Source: Ramicandelaber brevisporus
Lineage: Eukaryota; Kickxellomycota; Ramicandelaberales; Ramicandelaberaceae
Assembly (NCBI GenBank): GCA_025201865.1
Contig: MU602827.1
Span: 17,383-29,998 of the forward strand
Reading direction: 5' to 3'
Length of the DNA: 12,616 bases
Made by a program: the position numbers and the translations under genes. Below, one piece after another: positions 1 to 5,998 of this stretch (position 1 is the stretch's first letter; every line of letters starts with the position of its first letter). The notes beneath the pieces are model-generated. The model was not told the origin of the DNA and did no database searches. It was given only the letters and a program-made list of their open reading frames with translations.

Positions 1-989
1 TACACCGTGGTGATAAGCTGACCGCCAGAACCACGGCTAGCGCCGCCGACACCCACAGTGCTAGACTTTGCTGTCGTCAATCGAGTAGCGTGCCATAATT
101 GATCAATGTGGTTGCGAGTCCACGTTGAGCTAGTCAGTGCCATATGTATAAATGAGCCTGCCCATCCATATGCCGCCGCAAACAGCCGGTAATACAGCGA
201 CTTTGCGAAGCCAAGCAAAGGATGGCGGCCGGCAAGTGACCGATGGCTCTCAACTCCAGTTTGGCCAGTCTGGACCCGCTCGAGCATGTCTGTGCTGATC
301 GTTGGATAATGAACATATGCCAGCAGCGGCACACTGCCACGGGTGAAATAGCGGACCAGCGGGTAAGTGAAAGCGTAGCCCATGCTATCAATGAAGATGT
401 CGGGCACAACGCGGTTCAGTGCTTCGTAACCAAGAACGAGTGATCCAAGAGTCTCGCCGAGAATGGTGAACACTGGATAGCGACGTGCCTCAACCCAATC
501 ACGGCGCTGCAGATGAATGATAACCACGCGAGAAGAGTCAATCTTGAGGTTGAACCGCTGCTGAGCACGGCGCAGAATGGCCTCTGATGTCGCGTCTGTA
601 TCGCCAGTGTAAACTACGCAGTACGTGTGCGCCAAGCGGTCGACTGTTGCCTGGCTCTTGTTGTTGTTGTTGTTGTTACTTCCACCGCGCTTGGCTTGGC
701 TGTGAGCCCGGAGCAGCTTCGAATGCTGCTGGATGGCCGTGATGGCTGTCCATAGCACTCGCTCACCACCGCCACCTGCATTGCAATATGGATGGAAGAA
801 ACCAACCAAAACAGCACGCTCCTGCTCTTCGTCGCTCTTGACGCCAAATGCCTCCAGGATCTTGGCACGGTTGGGACCGCGCTTATCAAAGCCTTTGTGC
901 ATGGCACCGAACAATGCGGCCGCCAGCACCACCAGAGTGATCACTACGGCCAGACCGTTGATCAGCACTGCACCAATCCACGACAACAT
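1..989 (-). CDS. ALG11: ALG11, GDP-Man:Man3GlcNAc2-PP-dolichol alpha-1,2-mannosyltransferase (N-terminal part, cut by window edge)
   Basis: Seen: an open frame of 329 codons runs from an ATG at 989-987 off the left edge, with a stop and no other in-frame ATG upstream (an in-frame stop lies at 1076-1074). Residues about 3-30 form a hydrophobic membrane anchor. Residues 65-80 read FHPYCNAGGGGERVLW, the glycine-rich nucleotide-sugar loop typical of Alg11. Other family blocks are YTGDTDAT (about 126-133), RRYPVFTILGETLGS (about 169-183), PDIFIDSMGYAFTYP (about 195-209) and YVHYPTISTDML (about 224-235). Known of the family: a GT4-type transferase on the cytosolic face of the ER membrane that adds the fourth and fifth mannoses to the dolichol-linked N-glycan precursor. 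Family members are about 490-550 residues, so the catalytic C-terminal half lies outside the window. Odd: a run of six Asn (AAC codons, 660-677) sits in a surface-loop position, and the start context is weak (C at -3). Confidence 0.93.
   Translation of the reverse strand, partial: MLSWIGAVLINGLAVVITLVVLAAALFGAMHKGFDKRGPNRAKILEAFGVKSDEEQERAVLVGFFHPYCNAGGGGERVLWTAITAIQQHSKLLRAHSQAKRGGSNNNNNNKSQATVDRLAHTYCVVYTGDTDATSEAILRRAQQRFNLKIDSSRVVIIHLQRRDWVEARRYPVFTILGETLGSLVLGYEALNRVVPDIFIDSMGYAFTYPLVRYFTRGSVPLLAYVHYPTISTDMLERVQTGQTGVESHRSLAGRHPLLGFAKSLYYRLFAAAYGWAGSFIHMALTSSTWTRNHIDQLWHATRLTTAKSSTVGVGGASRGSGGQLITTV
660..677. repeat. (GTT)6 microsatellite coding Asn6 in ALG11
   Basis: Six perfect GTT triplets on the plus strand read as six AAC (Asn) codons in ALG11, between the glycine-rich loop and the YTGD block. 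This is a simple codon-repeat expansion that may be length-variable between strains. Confidence 0.85.
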
Positions 990-1003
990 ATGTACACTCA
1001 AAC

Positions 1004-1040
1004 GCACACAAACACGCGCACTCTCTCTCACTCTCTCACT
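1004..1040. repeat. CA-rich then CT-rich simple-sequence tract upstream of ALG11
   Basis: The plus strand changes from a CACACA-type tract to a CTCTCTCTCACTCTCTCAC tract just upstream of the ALG11 start codon. On the ALG11 sense strand this is a GA/GT-rich 5' leader or promoter tract. It is a microsatellite by appearance; any regulatory role is inference. Confidence 0.6.
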
Positions 1041-1709
1041 CGAGTTTGGACTTGCCTCGATACGATGGACGGACTATCGGAAAGGACGTGCAACTGTGGC
1101 CGCGATCTACAGGTGAACGAACTCCTGCGAGTTAATCTGCCTGGTTACAGTAAAGATAATATTTACAAAGCGAAACAAAGACCGGTAGATGGCATTTCAT
1201 CCAACAAACGACCACGTCATCCTTATTTTTCATCTCTGTAGCAGTGCTGCCACAATATCCTCTTAAAAGTAGCATGAGGCAGTCATCTCGTGTTCTTCTT
1301 CCTCTACTTCTTCGGCAATATCTGGAGAGGAAGTTTAAAAGTTATAATCAATGAATGATTGAAGTTAAGAAGGCTCAGATTAACATTGATTCAATGTATC
1401 GTGATGGATGGGAAGCAGTTGGGAGAATTACAATACGTACAAGCTAAATGCAACTTGCACATTTGACAAAGAGTAACAGGACAACCTTTTGATTAAATGA
1501 ACCTCCGTTTAAACTCCAGTACATTTAAAACACATTCACAGTCATGAATTGTGAGGCACAATCGACCAAGGTTGGTTTACTGCTACAGCTGGATAGTTAT
1601 TGGAGGAGGAACAGTCTTGTGTAATGTGCGTGCCGTATCTGCTAACTCGACGCATATTTCCCGCTCACTGATGTTGATCTCCACTCCGATAGAACACCTT
1701 TAGGAGAGA

Positions 1710-1736
1710 GAAAGTCCAATCGTGACTTTCCTTTTT
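1710..1736 (+). other. 7-bp hairpin followed by a five-T run
   Basis: GAAAGTC at 1710-1716 and GACTTTC at 1724-1730 are perfect inverted repeats around a 7-nt loop, followed by TTTTT at 1732-1736. The form resembles an intrinsic or Pol III-type terminator, but I found no Pol III box A/box B pair or recognisable small RNA before it, so its role is unknown and it may be chance. Confidence 0.3.
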
Positions 1737-2165
1737 CTTACGCGGCTTGCTCTGAAGTATGATCCAGCACGAATACTAGCATCAGCTCCACACACCAACT
1801 ATTTGATCATTGCAACAAACACTTCACCACACACCAACAGACACATTGTCACAAGACCAAAAGCAAACACGTCTATTTGAAATAAAAACACAATGTCAAC
1901 CACCGCTGTCTACTCTGTTGATGGTTCGCCACAACTATACACTCGCCTTGAGTAAATCTACGCTCGCGACCAACCATCGGATAACCAGTCATATATGCGA
2001 TACTAATGCGATACAACGGACACTCGTTACAATGCCTTTGCTCAATAAATGAGAATAATATAAATCATTCATCTATTCCTCCCATTCCACCATATCATTT
2101 TGAAGTCCTCTATCTATTGATTAACAAAGATATTAAAAGAAAAGTAAAGAAAGATGCAAATGATA

Positions 2166-4703
2166 TTAACTAGAATTGTTGGATACAGACTCGGTTAGCT
2201 TTTCGGTGTTCGCTGCCGTTGAGCTGCCAGAGTGGCTGGGTATGCGGAAGCAGTTGATATCCACAACACCATAAACGATCGAGTCAAACCAGACAATCCT
2301 CTCAACCCTGCGATCCACGATGGTTGCTACTCCAAGTGCATGTGTATCCATAAGCTGCCGCTCGCCAGGATTCTTCGCCAGTAAGAAATAGTCATTGCTG
2401 TTGATAACCTTGAACCGATTGGCGCCAGCATCTGCCACTAAATGGTTCAACTGAGCAGGAATGTCGGGATCAGTAATGCGCAGGATGCCGGCTGCTTGAT
2501 CAGCCGTGTCGCTGTGTCTGATGTAGCGAATCGACGACGTTACTGTAAACCCGGCCCTTGTGAGACAGTCCGCCGAGCATGCTGTATCAATAATCACCTT
2601 GCCTGATTCTCGAGCACTTGACTGACTTTGCTCGCCTCCAACAAGAGACACATGGCTACCAACAGCAAACTGTGTAAATTCTGCTCTGCGAACAATCATT
2701 GTTGCCAGAACGCATCCTTCGCAAGTATTTGACTTTGAGAGATACTGCGATAGCTTTGTGACGGCTGTTCTGCAACGAACAATGTCGTAAATGGTAGCAT
2801 GTCGCAATATCACGCGCATACACACAACAAGTATTGCAGCTACAACAAGGATGGCAAGAGTCAGAATGCCGGAATGGAACCGATCCTGGCAGAATACAAA
2901 CACCATTGCAATTGAAACAGGCACTCCAATGAGCAGCAACACATAAAAGAGAATCAAGTACCAGTTGCGACAGTACATGAAGACACCGTGCTCCGATACA
3001 TGCTTAATCATATTGCTGTAGTCTTTGTCAGAGTGGTTGTCTTTGTGTTTGATTGGTTCGACGGTATCACAAGATGATGGGTGGAAGATGATGTTATCAA
3101 TCCCATTATGTTGATACGTCCAGCGGCTCAGAAGGCCAGGCGGAGGATAGAGTGGGCTCGGTCCATTAACTAATTCAAACTCTGAAACTGAAACGAGGTC
3201 AATCTGAGGATCTTGGTCATTGGAGCCATCCTCACTGCTGGGATGGATTGGAAGCCGATACACTTTATTGCGCTGAACTGGGAGGACATAATAGTTCCGT
3301 TTGTCTCTAAGATAATGCATAATAGTAAAGAATGAACCAATGTATTCACTTTTGACCACTATTTGCATCAACATTCGGCGAGACATTGGAGAGATGGTAT
3401 CGATCGCATTTGTTAAGCAGAGTGCGGAAACATATGCATGACAAAGTGTTGTTGGCAGAATTAGCTTCATGATTGACTCAATCTGATCCAGCAGACGATA
3501 GCCCAGCGATGACAGAACCAGCAGCAACCACTTCTGAGTAACATTGGTAGGAGTTGAACTGATGTAATCACTCAACAGTGTTGAGAAGGCAGAAGTTCTA
3601 ATGTAGCGTTGCAGCAGATTGGTGTCAATAAGAGTGCGATGCTTCTTTGCCACTGAGTTAATGTAAGCAGTAATAATGTAATTAACTGAGGCTACAACCT
3701 TTGGTTTAACTAGCGAATCATCAGTGTCAACATGTGTGTCAGAGCGGACTGTACTTTCTGTGCTGTCCAAAGTAATGTTTGATATATCCAGGTAATCCTT
3801 CTGAATGAGCTCACGCGTCAATCCAGCGAGTGTGAGATCAGACTCCAGCATTAATATCTCAGAATCTGCAACTAGCATAGTGGATGGGATACCAACATCA
3901 TTCATATTCCAGGGGAAAGAAGTTGTGACTATTCCAAGTAACTTGCTGAACAAATTAGAATATGCGTGCGGGACAGGCGTGCAAGGAGTGGAAGGTACCG
4001 TTTGTGGAACATCATTGGTTTCAGGTGCTGAGGGTAGTGGATGAGGAACGCTTTCATCTGTAGGAGGTAAAGCTGATTGCCCGCGAGCACGCTCAAAGTC
4101 AAGGAGCCATGGCGGGACAGATGACGGTGGAGGTGGAGGGAGCAATTCCGGGGGAGTAATGTCTTCAAAGGAAATAGATGATGTGCGGCGGCGACCGGGG
4201 ATGTCGAAGTCTTGCAAATTGTGTGGTACACTACTATCAAGCTGTTGATCTGAAGAAATCGAAGGATTAATTTCGTCTTTAGAATATTTCCTGCGAGCTC
4301 TACCTGTATAACGGGGAACTAGGATTCCACCAATAATATCAGAGTATTTTGGGTTTTGTGAAGCTTTGATATTTGTAGTAACAGAGCTGGACGTTGGTAA
4401 GTCTGTTTGTTTGCGAATGTGATTGAATGGCATCGGCTGTGCTATGATACCACTTTCTGGTGGCATGCTCATGCAACTACCCGCGAGTGAAGCCTGCCTT
4501 AAGATATAATCAATTTCGACATGATTACGTGAAGGTGGATTATTAGTTGACTGTAGAGGAATCGGGCTGAATGCTTCACTGGACCAAACCACAGCAGACT
4601 CTTGTGAGGGCGATGATGATGTTGCATCGCTATTGTCGGAAGAGCTAAATAGCTCTCGTAAAAATAGTGACTCGTCAGCGAATATATCAGCTGGAGAAGA
4701 CAT
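2166..4703 (-). CDS. Unrecognised 845-residue protein with a two-helix membrane hairpin
   Basis: Seen: a single uninterrupted frame from an ATG at 4703-4701 (A at -3, good context) to TAA. I do not recognise the family. Residues 1-50 are acidic and Ser-rich. Residues about 165-250 are Pro/Ser/Thr-rich, with RRRTSSIS (about 171-178, resembling a basophilic-kinase or 14-3-3 site) and a PPPPP run (about 189-194) of the profilin/SH3/WW-ligand kind. Residues about 335-480 are predicted by eye to be mostly helical. Two strongly hydrophobic segments, about 581-604 and 611-633, are separated by only a few residues and look like a membrane hairpin with both ends on the same side. A helical segment (about 635-675) and a globular hydrophilic tail follow, ending in a Ser/Asn-rich stretch. 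There is no signal peptide. Inference: an endomembrane or organelle tethered protein with two long cytosolic arms. The architecture of a long N-terminal arm, a double membrane span and a helix recalls vezatin/Inp2-type membrane adaptors, but I see no motif that proves this. Confidence 0.85.
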   Translation of the reverse strand: MSSPADIFADESLFLRELFSSSDNSDATSSSPSQESAVVWSSEAFSPIPLQSTNNPPSRNHVEIDYILRQASLAGSCMSMPPESGIIAQPMPFNHIRKQTDLPTSSSVTTNIKASQNPKYSDIIGGILVPRYTGRARRKYSKDEINPSISSDQQLDSSVPHNLQDFDIPGRRRTSSISFEDITPPELLPPPPPSSVPPWLLDFERARGQSALPPTDESVPHPLPSAPETNDVPQTVPSTPCTPVPHAYSNLFSKLLGIVTTSFPWNMNDVGIPSTMLVADSEILMLESDLTLAGLTRELIQKDYLDISNITLDSTESTVRSDTHVDTDDSLVKPKVVASVNYIITAYINSVAKKHRTLIDTNLLQRYIRTSAFSTLLSDYISSTPTNVTQKWLLLVLSSLGYRLLDQIESIMKLILPTTLCHAYVSALCLTNAIDTISPMSRRMLMQIVVKSEYIGSFFTIMHYLRDKRNYYVLPVQRNKVYRLPIHPSSEDGSNDQDPQIDLVSVSEFELVNGPSPLYPPPGLLSRWTYQHNGIDNIIFHPSSCDTVEPIKHKDNHSDKDYSNMIKHVSEHGVFMYCRNWYLILFYVLLLIGVPVSIAMVFVFCQDRFHSGILTLAILVVAAILVVCMRVILRHATIYDIVRCRTAVTKLSQYLSKSNTCEGCVLATMIVRRAEFTQFAVGSHVSLVGGEQSQSSARESGKVIIDTACSADCLTRAGFTVTSSIRYIRHSDTADQAAGILRITDPDIPAQLNHLVADAGANRFKVINSNDYFLLAKNPGERQLMDTHALGVATIVDRRVERIVWFDSIVYGVVDINCFRIPSHSGSSTAANTEKLTESVSNNSS

Positions 4704-5059
4704 AGTGAAGAGTGGCTAAAGTGGTAAAATAGGACACAACGTCTGCACGCTCGAGGGAGTCTGAACAATAGAATAGGAAAGAAGGCTGCTGCTGTGTGAG
4801 TGGAGTATAAGTGTTGTTCACACTCCTGCTGCTGGGACTCTGCCTGCGTGCCTTGGCGGCTCAACCCTCTTCACCTTTCTCTTTCTCTGTCTCGGCGCTC
4901 AACTGCGAAGGGTAGTTGCAATCGCAGAGCAGACGAGGACCCGATTCACGAGCTACTCTCTGCGGCTCGTAGTGTTTCGAGGCTTTTAAAGACGGCCGAC
5001 AAGGCTGTGCCTGTTATGGAGAGAGTGCACAATGCGGGTTTCGTGCAACCCTCAATTTG

Positions 5060-5266
5060 CTAACGTCGCACAACCACATTCACGGTGTGACTCGGGAGTG
5101 AGAGAAATGCACACATCCAGAGTGCAAAGTCGCTGTAAGTTCCAGGCTGGTATTCGCCATTGGCAGTGAGAATGCGAGACCGAGAATACATATTGATCCT
5201 GGCCATAATTACCTCACGTTTTAAAAGACACAGGTTGTTTGTTATTAAGATAAAATGACCTTCCAT
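5060..5266 (-). other. Candidate small ORF or exon (68 codons) with a splice-acceptor-like upstream sequence
   Basis: An ATG-initiated frame of 68 codons ends at TAG (5062-5060). Directly upstream on the same strand is TACTAAC (5294-5288), a perfect yeast-type branch-point sequence, followed by an A-rich gap and CAG (ending at 5269), only 2 nt before the ATG. A possible donor GTTTAT lies at 5319-5314, which would give a 51-nt intron. The peptide has no recognised domain, signal peptide or clear membrane segment. The combination is suggestive of a small spliced gene or a leader intron, but a frame of this length can occur by chance. Confidence 0.22.
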
Positions 5267-5435
5267 CCCTGATTATAGTTTTTTTGTTAGTAATTTAAGG
5301 AGTGTTCAAGAATAAACAATGTCGACGTATCCTCCTCTCCTTTATTCGAGTGCCTTTAGAGTAGCAACCTCCTTAATCATCATGGAGACCTCATCGTTCT
5401 TTCGGTGGCTCAATAGTACTTTTTGCCGGCAAATT

Positions 5436-5551
5436 TGTATACACTGCTGTTCTGTTTGTTTCTTACTCAAGTTCCACTCAACTCACAGACAATCAAACAA
5501 TTAGTCAATCAATCGAACCAACAGCAAAGAAATTGTATCACAATCACAACA
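5436..5551 (+). promoter_or_regulatory. TATA-like element and CA-rich 5' leader of the secreted-protein gene
   Basis: TGTATACA at 5436-5443 is a TATA-like sequence about 110 nt before the start codon. From about 5473 to 5551 the plus strand is almost free of G and rich in CAA/TCA motifs, ending CACAACA just before the ATG with A at -3. Such A/C-rich unstructured leaders are typical of strongly expressed fungal genes. The element and leader boundaries are inferred from sequence only. Confidence 0.35.
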
Positions 5552-5863
5552 ATGACCGTTCCAGCTCGTCTCGTTATCACCGCTCTTGCACTTGCTAGTG
5601 TCGCCTCTGCTCAATGGGGCAACAGCTACTACCCGTCTTATGGCACCGGTTACAATGGCGGCGTCAACGGTGTTGGTTATGGCGGTTACTATGGTACAAC
5701 TGGCGGCATGTACAACAACTACTACGGATACGGTGGGGCTACAACAATGCACGACCAGTGCGTGCAGAGCTGCAATGCGCAGTGGCAGACTATGCAATAT
5801 GGCGGACCAATGGGACAAAGCGCGTATAGCGGGTGTGTGCAGCGCTGCCAATACATGCGTTAA
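5552..5863 (+). CDS. Small secreted Gly/Tyr-rich protein with twin CX3C motif
   Basis: Seen: 103 codons from ATG 5552 to TAA. Residues 1-20 form a clear secretory signal peptide ending SVASA, with cleavage predicted before Gln21. The mature protein is about 83 residues. Residues about 21-62 are a low-complexity segment of Gly, Tyr and Asn with GYGG/YYG-type units. Residues 63-103 hold four cysteines arranged C70-x3-C74-x20-C95-x3-C99, with similar flanks (CVQSC and CVQRC). Known: paired CX3C motifs form two helices clamped by two disulfides in alpha-hairpinin-type peptides. Inference: an extracellular or cell-wall-associated protein with a sticky Gly/Tyr arm and a small disulfide-locked helical hairpin. 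I do not recognise a named family. The good Kozak context and the A/C-rich leader suggest strong expression. The gene converges with POL1, with 135 bp between the stops. An in-frame extension upstream exists only from a non-ATG codon and is not used. Confidence 0.85.
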   Translation: MTVPARLVITALALASVASAQWGNSYYPSYGTGYNGGVNGVGYGGYYGTTGGMYNNYYGYGGATTMHDQCVQSCNAQWQTMQYGGPMGQSAYSGCVQRCQYMR

Positions 5864-5998
5864 TATAGCATCAGCTAATCCACCACACTCTAATCACTCA
5901 TTTCACTTCTTGTTTCTTAAAGTTCATTTTGTTTTAATGACAAAAAAATACTAATTGATTATTAATTGAATAAGGTTATTAAGCATGTAAATGGGCTT

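Larger units (their letters stand above)
990..2165. other. Long intergenic stretch between ALG11 and the membrane-protein gene; no convincing gene
   Basis: This 1.18-kb stretch should contain the ALG11 promoter at its left end and the 3' end of the membrane-protein transcript at its right end. It is more AT-rich than the flanking genes. I found no tRNA, no snRNA core and no long ATG-initiated frame. Short frames that could be exons of small spliced genes are at 1274-1354 (plus), 1583-1782 (minus, two parts) and 1893-1951 (plus). A plus-strand AATAAA lies at 2044-2049 and a hairpin plus T run at 1710-1736. None is strong enough to call as a gene. A longer plus-strand frame at 1810-2052 has no family resemblance and looks like chance. 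Confidence 0.6.
4704..5551. other. Intergenic region between divergent genes, with promoters and a possible small spliced gene
   Basis: The left part (about 4704-4950) is the promoter and 5' leader of the minus-strand membrane-protein gene and contains a pyrimidine tract near 4870-4893. The right part (about 5300-5551) is the promoter and leader of the plus-strand secreted-protein gene. A plus-strand frame at about 4920-5063 reads like an amphipathic helix, but no ATG exists upstream of it on that strand in this region, so I do not call it. The minus-strand candidate at 5060-5319 is described separately. AATAAA occurs on the plus strand at 5313-5318. Confidence 0.5.

Noticed and set aside
792-1241. 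A 149-codon plus-strand frame overlapping the start of ALG11
   Set aside because: It is antisense to well-conserved ALG11 sequence, begins in the simple-repeat tract area and shows no domain; it is a shadow frame.
1810-2052. An 80-codon plus-strand frame in the long intergenic stretch
   Set aside because: It has no domain or signal, its composition follows the CA-rich DNA, and it conflicts with a better-placed ATG at 1893 in another frame.
4499-4864. A 121-codon minus-strand frame covering the start of the membrane-protein gene
   Set aside because: It begins at TTG and overlaps the leader and first codons of the 845-residue gene in another frame.
4960-5000. A TTCGAGGC sequence resembling a tRNA T-loop/B box
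   Set aside because: The flanking bases cannot pair to form a T stem and no anticodon or acceptor stem could be found.
4800-5063. An 87-codon plus-strand frame with a helix-like C-terminal half
   Set aside because: It starts at GTG. No ATG lies upstream of it on the plus strand back to 4704 to supply a first exon, and no family is recognised.
5319-5504. A 61-codon plus-strand ATG frame upstream of the secreted-protein gene
   Set aside because: It lies in the promoter and leader, has no coding character or domain, and its ATG follows directly after an AATAAA.
5423-5551. A 43-residue N-terminal extension of the secreted protein
   Set aside because: It begins at a TTG and lies in the A/C-rich leader. 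The ATG at 5552 gives a textbook signal peptide.
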